Shown in pieces: positions 16,792-24,295 of a DNA stretch of 64,000 nt; the stretch's first letter is position 1; the number at the start of each line of letters is the position of its first letter. Below the pieces are notes generated by a model. That model was not told the DNA's origin. It saw only the letters and a program-made list of their open reading frames with translations, and ran no database searches. The stretch lies in contig NZ_JBLUOA010000001.1 in the NCBI RefSeq assembly GCF_048060095.1, forward strand, positions 434,001 to 498,000. Direction: 5' to 3'. The DNA is from JBLUOA01 sp048060095. Its GTDB lineage: Bacteria; Pseudomonadota; Alphaproteobacteria; Rhodobacterales; Rhodobacteraceae. The translations under genes and the position numbers were made by a program.

Positions 16792-17583
16792 TCAGGCGCG
16801 GTGCGCGCCATCGGACAGCGTCTTGACGAAGGCGAGGACATCAGCAGTCGGGCGACCCTCGCCGATCTGCTTCACGATGGCAGAGCCGACGACCGCCCCA
16901 TCCGCGACGCTCGCGATGGTTTCGGATTTCTCTGGCGTGTTGATGCCAAAGCCGACGATCACGGGAAGGTCGGTCGCGGATTTGATGCGCGCAACCTCGG
17001 GGCCAACATCGGTCGCTTCCGCTTCAGCCGCGCCGGTGATGCCGGTGATCGACACATAATAAACGAAGCCCGACGTGTTTTGCAGCACCTTGGGCAGGCG
17101 CTTATCATCGGTGGTTGGTGTCGCGAGCCGGATAAAGTTCAGCCCGGCATTTTGCGCAGGGATGCAAAGTTCTGAGTCTTCCTCAGGCGGCAGATCAACG
17201 ACGATCAGCCCGTCGATACCAGCGGCCTTGGCATCCGCCAGAAAGCGATCAACGCCGCGGCTGTAGATCGGGTTGTAGTAGCCCATCAGTACGATTGGCG
17301 TCGTCTCGTCGCCCTTGCGAAATTCCGTGGCGAGGTCGAGCGTTTTCTGCAGCGTCATGCCACCATCAAGCGCCCGTTGCCCGGCAAGCTGGATCGTCGG
17401 GCCGTCCGCCATCGGATCGGTAAAGGGCAGGCCGAGTTCGATGATATCGACACCCGCAGCCGGAAGCCCGCGCACGAGGTCCAGCGAGGTTTCATAATCC
17501 GGGTCGCCCGCCATCACGTAGGAGACAAAGGCTTTCTTCCCCTCAGCCTTGAGGGCGGCGAATTTGGCGTCGATCCGGGTCAT
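16792..17583 (-). CDS. trpA: Tryptophan synthase alpha chain
   Basis: TrpA cleaves indole-3-glycerol phosphate and channels indole to TrpB. The 263-residue TIM barrel shows FVSYVMAGDPD, the catalytic glutamate in IIELGLPFTDPMADGP, the second acid in GLIVVDLPPEE, and the phosphate-binding VGFGINTPE. The ATG at 17583 follows GAGGA. It is separated from trpFB and on the opposite strand, so subunit balance must be achieved without a shared transcript. Confidence 0.95.
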   Translation of the reverse strand: MTRIDAKFAALKAEGKKAFVSYVMAGDPDYETSLDLVRGLPAAGVDIIELGLPFTDPMADGPTIQLAGQRALDGGMTLQKTLDLATEFRKGDETTPIVLMGYYNPIYSRGVDRFLADAKAAGIDGLIVVDLPPEEDSELCIPAQNAGLNFIRLATPTTDDKRLPKVLQNTSGFVYYVSITGITGAAEAEATDVGPEVARIKSATDLPVIVGFGINTPEKSETIASVADGAVVGSAIVKQIGEGRPTADVLAFVKTLSDGAHRA

Positions 17584-17703
17584 GGGTATCCTCACACTCT
17601 GATCCATGCGGTTTGCGCGAAACTGCGGTGGAAATCAATGCCCCGCTTGACGCCCCGCACCCAACACCACTACATGCGCCCACGCAGAAACGGAGAGCGT
17701 GCA

Positions 17704-18801
17704 ATGGGTTTCAAGATGGGCATCGTCGGTTTGCCGAATGTGGGCAAGTCAACGCTATTCAATGCGCTGACCAAAACAGCGGCGGCGCAGGCGGCGAACT
17801 TTCCGTTCTGCACGATTGAACCCAATGTAGGTGAGGTCGGTGTGCCAGATGCGCGGCTGGCCAGGCTGGCGGCGATTGCCGGGTCAAAGCAGATCATCCC
17901 GACCCGTATGACCTTCGTCGATATCGCGGGCCTTGTGAAAGGCGCGTCAAAGGGCGAAGGGTTGGGCAACCAGTTCCTGGCCAACATCCGCGAGGTCGAC
18001 GCCATTGCGCATGTCTTGCGGTGTTTTGAAGATGGCGACGTGACGCATGTTGATGGTCGTGTCGATCCGATTGAAGACGCGGAGACGATTGAGACGGAGC
18101 TAATGCTCGCCGATCTCGATTCGGCGGAGCGTCGGATTCAGAACCTTCAACGCAAGCTGAAGGGCGGCGATAAGGAAGCTGTGCAACAGGAACGTTTGTT
18201 GAAAGCCGCGATGGAAGCGCTTGAACAAGGCAAACCCGCCCGTACGGTCGAGGTTGATGCCGACGACGCGAAAGCGTGGAAAAGCCTTCAACTGATGACA
18301 GCGAAGCCGATCCTGTTCGTCTGTAACGTCGATGAGGCATCAGCGGCTGAGGGCAACGCCCATTCTGCCCGCGTGGCCAAGATGGCAGAGGCGCAGGGCG
18401 CGGCGCATGTCGTAATCTCCGCCCAGATCGAGGAAGAGATCAGCCAGCTTGACGACGAAGAGGCCGCGATGTTCCTTGAGGAAATGGGCCTTCACGAAGC
18501 GGGTCTGGATCGGTTGATCCGGGCCGGATATGATCTTCTGCATCTGCAAACCTATTTCACCGTCGGCCCGAAAGAGGCACGCGCCTGGACAATCCGCAAG
18601 GGCACGCTTGCCCCGCAAGCCGCAGGGGTGATCCACGGCGATTTCGAACGCGGCTTCATCCGCGCCGAAACCATCGCCTATGACGACTTTGTCGCGCTGA
18701 ACGGTGAACAGGGCGCGAAGGATGCGGGCAAAATGCGGGTCGAGGGCAAGGGGTATGAAGTGAAGGACGGCGACGTTCTGCATTTCCTGTTCAACGCCTA
18801 A
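17704..18801 (+). CDS. ychF: Redox-regulated ATPase/GTPase YchF
   Basis: YchF (EngD/OLA1) is a ribosome-associated P-loop NTPase that prefers ATP. The 365-residue protein begins with the G1 loop GLPNVGKSTLFNALT (residues 8-22). It has the G3 segment DIAGLVKGASKGEGLGNQFL, a coiled-coil region (about 125-190), and a C-terminal TGS domain ending in YEVKDGDVLHFLFNA. The start at 17704 follows GGAGAG; the frame is open much further upstream but without family homology. Confidence 0.96.
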   Translation: MGFKMGIVGLPNVGKSTLFNALTKTAAAQAANFPFCTIEPNVGEVGVPDARLARLAAIAGSKQIIPTRMTFVDIAGLVKGASKGEGLGNQFLANIREVDAIAHVLRCFEDGDVTHVDGRVDPIEDAETIETELMLADLDSAERRIQNLQRKLKGGDKEAVQQERLLKAAMEALEQGKPARTVEVDADDAKAWKSLQLMTAKPILFVCNVDEASAAEGNAHSARVAKMAEAQGAAHVVISAQIEEEISQLDDEEAAMFLEEMGLHEAGLDRLIRAGYDLLHLQTYFTVGPKEARAWTIRKGTLAPQAAGVIHGDFERGFIRAETIAYDDFVALNGEQGAKDAGKMRVEGKGYEVKDGDVLHFLFNA

Positions 18802-18843
18802 GATCGGCGAATTACTCGCCTTAAAGGCGAATAATACCGAACG

Positions 18844-18857
18844 TTGTTAAAGCGCAA
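18844..18857. promoter_or_regulatory. FNR/NnrR-type box before nirK
   Basis: TTGTTAAAGCGCAA has the TTG-N8-CAA form of Crp/Fnr-superfamily sites, with the right half CGCAA typical of NnrR/DNR targets. Its centre (18850.5) would place a class-II transcription start near 18892, leaving a 32-nt leader with GAAGGAGAG before the nirK ATG. Confidence 0.7.
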
Positions 18858-18923
18858 AGAAGAACGCAGGCGTCGGGCGTAGACCCCTTCTCAAGTGATT
18901 TAAGCACTGAGAAGGAGAGTGAA

Positions 18924-20072
18924 ATGCTGACACGTAGAGCTGCACTGATGGGGGCTGCGCTTGTCGCAGCATCGCCATTGGTCACCAAGACCGCATCTGC
19001 AGAAGAGATTCTCGACACATCCGACGCAGCACCGGTCGACCTGTCGAGCCTGAAGCGCGTGAAACGCAAGCTGGTCGCGCCGCCATTCGTGCATGAGCAC
19101 GAACAGGTCGCATCAGAAGGCCCGGTTGTCGTCGAATTCGAGATGATGATTGTTGAGCAGGAAATGCAGATCGCGGATGACACGTATTTGCAGGCGATGA
19201 CGTTCAACGGGTCAATGCCCGGTCCGCTGATGGTGGTGCATGAGGGCGACTATGTCGAACTGACCCTCTACAACCCGCCACAAAACCTGATGCAGCACAA
19301 CATCGACTTCCACGCCGCAACCGGCGCGCTGGGCGGTGGCTCTCTCACCTTGGTCAATCCGGGCGAAAAGACGGTTCTGCGCTTCAAGGCAACCCGCCCC
19401 GGCACGTTCGTTTACCACTGTGCGCCGGGTGGCCCCATGATCCCGTGGCACGTTGTTTCGGGTATGTCGGGCGCAATCATGGTTCTGCCGCGTGACGGTC
19501 TGAAAGACGATAAAGGCAATCCGGTCAGCTATGACCGCGTTTACTATATCGGCGAAAACGACTTCTACATTCCGAAGGACGAGGATGGGAACTACAAGCG
19601 CTTTGCCGATGTCGGGGAAAGCTATCCAGATACGCTCGACGTGATGAACGGGCTGATCCCGACACACGTGACCTTCAACGGCGCGGTTGGCGCCCTGACC
19701 GGGGAAAACGCGCTGAAGGCCGAGCAAGGCGAAAAGGTTCTGTTTGTTCACAGCCAGGCGAACCGGGATTCGCGACCTCACTTGATCGGTGGGCATGGCG
19801 ACCTTGTCTGGGAAGCGGGCAAGTTCAACAACGTGCCGGATCGTGACCTTGAAACCTGGTTCATCCGGGGTGGGTCTGCGGGCGCTGCGCTTTATGAATT
19901 CTTGCAGCCGGGCGTCTACGCTTACGTGAACCACAACCTGATCGAGGCGGTGAACCTTGGTGCGACGGCCCACGTTCTGGTCGGCGGTGACTGGAACAAC
20001 GATCTGATGGAGCAGGTGGTCGCGCCGACTGTCTACGACATCAACTACGAAGGCCGGACCGCGCTGCCATAG
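18924..20072 (+). CDS. nirK: Copper-containing nitrite reductase
   Basis: NirK reduces nitrite to nitric oxide in the periplasm. The 382-residue precursor has a twin-arginine signal (RRAALMGAALVAAS, probable cleavage after about residue 26) and two cupredoxin domains. In the first domain, the segment around HNIDFHAATG carries the type-1 histidine, the catalytic aspartate and a type-2 histidine. VYHCAPGGPMIPWHVVSGM holds another histidine and the type-1 cysteine Cys166. The second-domain histidine region is HLIGGHGD. It is preceded by an FNR/NnrR box and followed by a terminator and nirV. The likely electron donor, pseudoazurin, is encoded nearby. Confidence 0.97.
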   Translation: MLTRRAALMGAALVAASPLVTKTASAEEILDTSDAAPVDLSSLKRVKRKLVAPPFVHEHEQVASEGPVVVEFEMMIVEQEMQIADDTYLQAMTFNGSMPGPLMVVHEGDYVELTLYNPPQNLMQHNIDFHAATGALGGGSLTLVNPGEKTVLRFKATRPGTFVYHCAPGGPMIPWHVVSGMSGAIMVLPRDGLKDDKGNPVSYDRVYYIGENDFYIPKDEDGNYKRFADVGESYPDTLDVMNGLIPTHVTFNGAVGALTGENALKAEQGEKVLFVHSQANRDSRPHLIGGHGDLVWEAGKFNNVPDRDLETWFIRGGSAGAALYEFLQPGVYAYVNHNLIEAVNLGATAHVLVGGDWNNDLMEQVVAPTVYDINYEGRTALP

Positions 20073-20100
20073 GGCTGCCCCTTCCGAAACCATGATACCG

Positions 20101-20132
20101 GGGTGGCCGCCAAGTGTGGCCACCCTTTTTTT
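20101..20132 (+). terminator. Terminator between nirK and nirV
   Basis: GGGTGGCC (20101-20108) pairs with GGCCACCC (20118-20125) around a 9-nt loop and is followed by seven T residues. It stands 28 bp after nirK and just before the nirV ribosome-binding site, so nirV would be made only from read-through. Confidence 0.85.
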
Positions 20133-20147
20133 GTGAAGGATCTGAAC

Positions 20148-20963
20148 GTGAAACGCAGCATTTTGATATTGGGCGCCGGGCTGGCCGCTACTGGGGCCGT
20201 GGCGCTGATGCTGGGTCGGACGCCCGAACCGGCGATCACCGATCTGCCCGAATTGGTCGAAATCCCCGCCGGCACCTACAGCTATCGTCTGGCAGGCGAT
20301 TTCCGCGCCGGGACCCGTGTGGTTGACGGCCCGCTGGAAGAACGCGAGGCGGACGCCCCGCTTGAGATCATGAAATACCCGGTCAGTCAGGCAGATTACG
20401 CCCGCTGTGTTGCCGATGGCGCTTGTCCGTCCGTCGGCACGACCGAACGGCCGGAGATTCCGCAAACTCATGTGAGCTTTCTTGACGCGGTCAGCTATGC
20501 GGACTGGTTTTCCAAGCAGACCGGCCAGCAATGGCGCCTGCCGAATGACGAAGAATGGGTTCGCGCCGCCGGGGAGCGGTTCTTTGACGACGCAGTCGGC
20601 GTCAACGACACAACCGGTGATCCGTCGGCCAGATGGTTGCGGGAATATTCCCAAAACGTGATCGAACGCGGCGATGCGGATGCAGAGCTGCGCCCGTTCG
20701 GGGCGTTTGGGGCGAACTCAAACGGAGTGTTCGACCTCGCCGGGAATGTCTGGGAATGGACCGACACCTGCATGATTAACGCCCAGATGGACGAATCCGG
20801 AGGAACCATACTCGACAGCTCGACCTATTGCGGCGTGCGGGTTGCGCAGGGGCGGCACCGGGCGTTTATCATTGAGTTTGTTCGCGACGCCAAGGTCGGC
20901 GGCTGCGCCGTTGGGCTGCCGCCGGACTACTTGGGCTTCCGTCTGGTGCGGGAGTCGGCCTAG
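20148..20963 (+). CDS. nirV: NirV-like formylglycine-generating-enzyme-family protein
   Basis: The 271-residue protein has an N-terminal hydrophobic segment (about residues 4-25), a probable signal anchor or signal peptide, and then an FGE-sulfatase (SUMF1-type) domain. Hallmarks are VEIPAGTYSY, YPVSQADYARC, WRLPNDEEWVRAA, NSNGVFDLAGNVWEWTDTC and the terminal GFRLVRE. NirV follows nirK in several denitrifiers; its role is not settled, possibly in NirK maturation or NO handling. The GTG at 20148 has GAAGGA seven bases upstream. The gene ends convergent with nnrS: the two stop codons share a CCTAGG. Confidence 0.85.
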   Translation: MKRSILILGAGLAATGAVALMLGRTPEPAITDLPELVEIPAGTYSYRLAGDFRAGTRVVDGPLEEREADAPLEIMKYPVSQADYARCVADGACPSVGTTERPEIPQTHVSFLDAVSYADWFSKQTGQQWRLPNDEEWVRAAGERFFDDAVGVNDTTGDPSARWLREYSQNVIERGDADAELRPFGAFGANSNGVFDLAGNVWEWTDTCMINAQMDESGGTILDSSTYCGVRVAQGRHRAFIIEFVRDAKVGGCAVGLPPDYLGFRLVRESA

Positions 20964-22141
20964 GCCCGGTTTGGTTGTCGCCGCGCAACGCGCGATGTCA
21001 GCAGCCACGGGCCGACCCGGAAGACGAAGACTCCGAACGCGATTGCCCAGAGGGTCGCGGATAGGGTGATCCCGCTTAGTCCGGCGATGGTTATGGTTCC
21101 AGCAAGGCTGCGGATCAGCGCGGCTGTGATCAGCAGCGCAAAGGCCGCGGTCAGCAAACCGCCCGCGGTCAGATCACGCCCGGTATGGCCCATCGTGGCG
21201 CGCATCATCACCGCAAGGGTCATGCCGCCAATCGCTCCAACCCCCAATAAGTGCAACCCGACCACCGGGGCCGCGACGGCCAGCGCGATCAGGCCAAGCG
21301 GGATGAACCCATAAGCGACATGCAGCATGAGCAGGATGGGAGAACGCCACGTCTGATGCCCCTGCCAGCGGGTCAGCCGCGCGGCGTGCAGGATGCCCGC
21401 GATCAGCAGCACGGTGGAGGTCACGGCATTCTGCATCCCCGACGCCCACAACAGTAGAGTGATCCCGCCCGCCCCGATGCAGATAGCGTCAAACCGGTTG
21501 AATGGTGTCGGCAGGGCCGCCGCACCGCGCTTGTTCAGCCAGTTGCGCGTAAAGCTTGGGATGATCCGCCCGCCGATCAGGGTAATAAGGAAGACCACGA
21601 CCGCGATCCCCAAGCGCTGGCCGATATCGCTGGCGCCCGCGACCATGACTTCGACATGGAAGAGGATGTTAGAGAGAAGCAGGATCAGAACCGGAACGAC
21701 CACCTTGAGGTTCCGCCAGTTCTTGCCTGCGATGATTTCAACCAACGCCATCGCAACGACTGCGATCAGAAACGCGGCGTCAATCCCCGCCGCGGCCCAA
21801 TGGGGCAAGTCTCCAACCCCCGCGACTGCCAAACGCCCCGCAAGCCAGAGCGTCAATAGCAGGATCAGCGGCCAGCCACGGGTCGGCAAACGCCCTGTCC
21901 AATTCGGGATCGCAGTGAACAGGAACCCGCAGATCACCGCTGCGCTGTAGCCATAGATCATCTCATGAATATGCCAGTCCAGTGGCGCGAAAGGACCGCC
22001 CAGCGTCAGGTGCCCAGAATGGATCACCAACCAAAGCGGGATGACAATCAACGCGAAAACGCCAGCGCTTAGAAAGAACGGGCGAAAGCCATAGCTGAAC
22101 AGGGCGGGGCCGCGATAGTCCGCGCGATTTGACGGCGCCAT
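20960..22141 (-). CDS. nnrS: NnrS family membrane protein
   Basis: NnrS is a polytopic haem- and copper-associated membrane protein that protects against nitrosative stress and accompanies nir/nor genes. The 393-residue protein has about twelve hydrophobic helices and the family wording FSYGFRPFFLSAG at the N terminus, DWHIHEMIYGYSAAVICGFL with paired histidines, and MRATMGHTGRDLTAG near the C terminus. The ATG at 22141 follows AAAGG. It lies downstream of the pseudoazurin gene on the same strand, past a terminator, and has no FNR-type box of its own that I can see. Confidence 0.92.
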   Translation of the reverse strand: MAPSNRADYRGPALFSYGFRPFFLSAGVFALIVIPLWLVIHSGHLTLGGPFAPLDWHIHEMIYGYSAAVICGFLFTAIPNWTGRLPTRGWPLILLLTLWLAGRLAVAGVGDLPHWAAAGIDAAFLIAVVAMALVEIIAGKNWRNLKVVVPVLILLLSNILFHVEVMVAGASDIGQRLGIAVVVFLITLIGGRIIPSFTRNWLNKRGAAALPTPFNRFDAICIGAGGITLLLWASGMQNAVTSTVLLIAGILHAARLTRWQGHQTWRSPILLMLHVAYGFIPLGLIALAVAAPVVGLHLLGVGAIGGMTLAVMMRATMGHTGRDLTAGGLLTAAFALLITAALIRSLAGTITIAGLSGITLSATLWAIAFGVFVFRVGPWLLTSRVARRQPNRA

Positions 22142-22164
22142 TGGATAACCTTTCAGGTGTGAGT

Positions 22165-22198
22165 GAAAAAAAGGGCGGCTCCTTTGCAGGGGCCGCCC
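22165..22198 (-). terminator. Terminator between pseudoazurin gene and nnrS
   Basis: On the minus strand GGGCGGCCCC and GGAGCCGCCC form a 10-bp stem (one G-U pair) followed by a run of seven T residues. It ends the pseudoazurin transcript about 25 bp after its stop and before nnrS. Confidence 0.88.
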
Positions 22199-22223
22199 AA
22201 ATCCAGACAAGCAGGGACGCGTG

Positions 22224-22655
22224 TTACTGGACTTGCTCAAACAGCGGCGCAAAGCGGGATTTGGCCTTGCCGCGCTGATCAACGGATTGCGCTTCTTCAA
22301 GGTTAACGGCGTCGCCGACCTGAACCAGCATGATCATCCCCATTGCATAGTGTGGGGTGCATTTGATTCCGTAGAGCCCTTCTTGGTCGAGGGTCACGGA
22401 GAATTCTTCGTTCATGCCGCTTTTGAAGGCTTCTGCGCCCTCGGGAATCATGCCTTCGATCGTTTCGGCGTTGTGGCCGCGATCTGTCGGCAGGAAGGTG
22501 ATCGTGTCGCCAGGTTGGGCGGCCACGTAAGCGGGTTCATACACCATCGCGCCATCGTCGCCCCGGTTCAGCATTTGAATCTCGAAGGTCTCAGCCTGCG
22601 CCATGGCTGTCGTCATCGTCAGAGCGGCTGTGAGTGCAAGCGTTTTAACAAACAT
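22224..22655 (-). CDS. paz: Pseudoazurin
   Basis: Pseudoazurin is a periplasmic type-1 copper protein that carries electrons to NirK and other denitrification enzymes. The 143-residue precursor has a Sec signal peptide (residues 1-20, ending AMAQA). The mature plastocyanin-like domain has the copper ligands in order: a histidine in DRGHNAET, then cysteine, histidine and methionine in GIKCTPHYAMGM. The ATG at 22655 follows AAAGGA. An FNR/NnrR box centred 80 bp upstream fits a transcription start near 22694. Confidence 0.94.
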   Translation of the reverse strand: MFVKTLALTAALTMTTAMAQAETFEIQMLNRGDDGAMVYEPAYVAAQPGDTITFLPTDRGHNAETIEGMIPEGAEAFKSGMNEEFSVTLDQEGLYGIKCTPHYAMGMIMLVQVGDAVNLEEAQSVDQRGKAKSRFAPLFEQVQ

Positions 22656-22728
22656 TGGTTTCGTCCTTTCATTCGACATGCGTCTGTTTTCCTCGCGCTC
22701 TATATGGTGTAGACGACCACCTTGTTCT

Positions 22729-22742
22729 TTGTGCTTCCGCAA
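22729..22742. promoter_or_regulatory. FNR/NnrR-type box between paz and nnrR
   Basis: TTGTGCTTCCGCAA matches TTG-N8-CAA with a CGCAA right half. It lies 74 bp upstream of the pseudoazurin start and 16 bp before the proposed nnrR start, so it fits activation of paz. It could also let NnrR act on its own gene. Confidence 0.7.
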
Positions 22743-22757
22743 ACTCTGGGACGGCTC

Positions 22758-23453
22758 TTGAAAAAACTTGATGAAAGCCTGCTGATCGACATTCCCCCGT
22801 TCCGTCGACTGGATCGGGCGCAGATTCGCGAAATCCTAGATCTTGCGACCGCCAAGCGGTTTGACGCGGGCGTTGCGGTGTTTGAGGAAGGGTTCCCGGC
22901 GGATCGATTCTATCTGCTGCTGGATGGCCATGTCCGCGTTGTCCGCACGACCGAGGGCGGGGAGCAGATCATTGCGCTGCACATCACCAGCGGGCAGCTA
23001 TTCGGTATCGCGCAGGCGCTGGGGCGGGATACCTATCCCGCGACGGCAATGGCGGCGGATGAATGCCTGACCCTTTCGTGGCCCAGCACGATCTGGTCCG
23101 ATTTCATCGCTAAATACGATGGCTTCGCGACCGAGACCTACAAGACGGTCGGCGAGAGGGTCGGAGAGATGAACAACCGCATCGTTGAAATGGCGACCCA
23201 GCATGTCGAACAGCGGGTGGCGTGCGCCTTGCTTCGGATGATTAACCAGTCCGGCAAAAAGGAAGATCGCGGTATCCTGATCGATTTTCCCATCACGCGG
23301 CAGAATATCTCGGAAATGACGGGAACGACGCTGCATACGGTCAGCCGATTGCTCAGCGCGTGGGAAAAGCAGGGGATCGTTGAAAGCGGTCGCCGCCGGA
23401 TCATGGTGACAGAGCCGCACCAGCTCGTCCTGCTGAGCGGCGCGCAGGCTTAA
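22758..23453 (+). CDS. nnrR: NnrR-type Crp/Fnr-family regulator of NO metabolism
   Basis: The 231-residue protein has a cyclic-nucleotide-binding-type sensor domain (about 15-130, with RFYLLLDGHVRVVRTTEGGEQ), a long dimer helix, and a C-terminal winged HTH with recognition segment TTLHTVSRLLSAWEKQGI. No N-terminal cysteine cluster is present, so it is not an oxygen-sensing iron-sulfur FNR. That and its location point to the NO-responsive NnrR/DNR group. The start is uncertain: a TTG at 22758 follows GGGACGG, and the frame extends to 22722, but that would place the FNR box inside the gene. It probably controls nirK, paz, norC and hemN. Confidence 0.8.
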   Translation: MKKLDESLLIDIPPFRRLDRAQIREILDLATAKRFDAGVAVFEEGFPADRFYLLLDGHVRVVRTTEGGEQIIALHITSGQLFGIAQALGRDTYPATAMAADECLTLSWPSTIWSDFIAKYDGFATETYKTVGERVGEMNNRIVEMATQHVEQRVACALLRMINQSGKKEDRGILIDFPITRQNISEMTGTTLHTVSRLLSAWEKQGIVESGRRRIMVTEPHQLVLLSGAQA

Positions 23454-23668
23454 GACTCGGCCCCTTTGATTGCGGAATGAAGCGCGTCGCGGAAGGTATC
23501 TTCGGAAATCTCATGCTCCATGCAGGCCTCTTCGACCGTGTGAAACGGCGCGACAGAGCATCCAACGCACAACATCTTGAATTGCAGGAACACCGAAATC
23601 GTTTCCGGCCACGTGTCCATGATTTCAAAGACGGTAAGCGTATCGCTGACTGGTAACATATCTCTCAT
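23450..23668 (-). CDS. DUF1858 domain protein
   Basis: The 72-residue protein is a single DUF1858 domain: an N-terminal segment LTVFEIMDTWPETISVFLQF, then MLCVGCSVAPFHTVEEAC with a CxxC pair, then a terminal amphipathic helix. The domain resembles the N-terminal part of the ScdA/Ric iron-sulfur repair proteins, and stand-alone copies often sit by NO-metabolism genes. A role in sensing or repairing nitrosative damage is inferred only. It overlaps the 3' end of nnrR by 4 bp and diverges from norC. An AGGAGAGG site precedes the ATG. Confidence 0.75.
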   Translation of the reverse strand: MRDMLPVSDTLTVFEIMDTWPETISVFLQFKMLCVGCSVAPFHTVEEACMEHEISEDTFRDALHSAIKGAES

Positions 23669-23754
23669 CACATCCTCTCCTCAGACCTGACCGTGCGGGT
23701 TGGCACGCGGTCTGCTCACCGTTCCGAGTTTGAGTCAGACTTTCCCGAAGTTCT

Positions 23755-23768
23755 TTGCGCTGCAACAA
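23755..23768. promoter_or_regulatory. FNR/NnrR-type box before norC
   Basis: TTGCGCTGCAACAA has a TTGCG left half, matching NnrR sites, and CAA at the right. Its centre at 23761.5 predicts a class-II start near 23803 and a 29-nt leader to the norC ATG at 23832. Confidence 0.72.
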
Positions 23769-23831
23769 ACTCCGCGCGGGTGCGGTCCGGTATGACGCTG
23801 GTGATAGCCACAACTATGCAGGATTCCCCAT

Positions 23832-24284
23832 ATGTCTGAGATCCTTACAAAGTCGCGGGCGCGGAATATCTTTTATGGAGGATCGCTGTTCTTCATAATC
23901 GTATTCGCCGTCCTCACCTTTCAAAGCCACCGTTACATCGTAAACACCTCAACCGCCGGTATGCCGTTGAGCGAAGAGGTCGTTCTGGGCAAGCATGTCT
24001 GGGAACGGCACAGCTGCATCAACTGCCATACGCTGCACGGCGAGGGTGCGTATTTCGCGCCGGAGCTTGGCAACGTCATGACCCGTTGGGGCGCGAATGA
24101 CGATCCGGAACTGGCCTATGAAATTCTTGATGGATGGATGAAGGCTCAGCCGAGCGGCGTCGAAGGCCGGCGCCAGATGCCCTATTTCGAAATCACCGAA
24201 GAAGAGATGCGCGGGCTTGCTGAATTCCTGCGCTGGGCTGACCAAACCGACACCCAGAACTGGCCGCCAAACGACGCGGGTTAA
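23832..24284 (+). CDS. norC: Nitric oxide reductase subunit C (cytochrome c)
   Basis: NorC is the membrane-anchored cytochrome c that passes electrons to NorB. The 150-residue protein has one N-terminal transmembrane anchor (about residues 14-31) and a periplasmic domain with haem motif CINCH (Cys62, Cys65, His66). A C-terminal methionine-containing segment (GRRQMPYFEITEEEMRGLAEFL) supplies the sixth ligand. It is the first gene of norCBQD plus two small genes. norB starts 11 bp later. Confidence 0.96.
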   Translation: MSEILTKSRARNIFYGGSLFFIIVFAVLTFQSHRYIVNTSTAGMPLSEEVVLGKHVWERHSCINCHTLHGEGAYFAPELGNVMTRWGANDDPELAYEILDGWMKAQPSGVEGRRQMPYFEITEEEMRGLAEFLRWADQTDTQNWPPNDAG

Positions 24285-24295
24285 GGAGAAACACC

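Noticed and set aside
18816..18830. TCGCC-TTAAA-GGCGA hairpin after ychF as a terminator
   Set aside because: The stem is only 5 bp and no T run follows.
19212..20654. 480-codon open frame antisense to nirK and nirV
   Set aside because: The forward strand encodes clear NirK and NirV motifs. The antisense translation is Arg/His-rich, low-complexity and without a domain, as expected of a GC-rich shadow frame.
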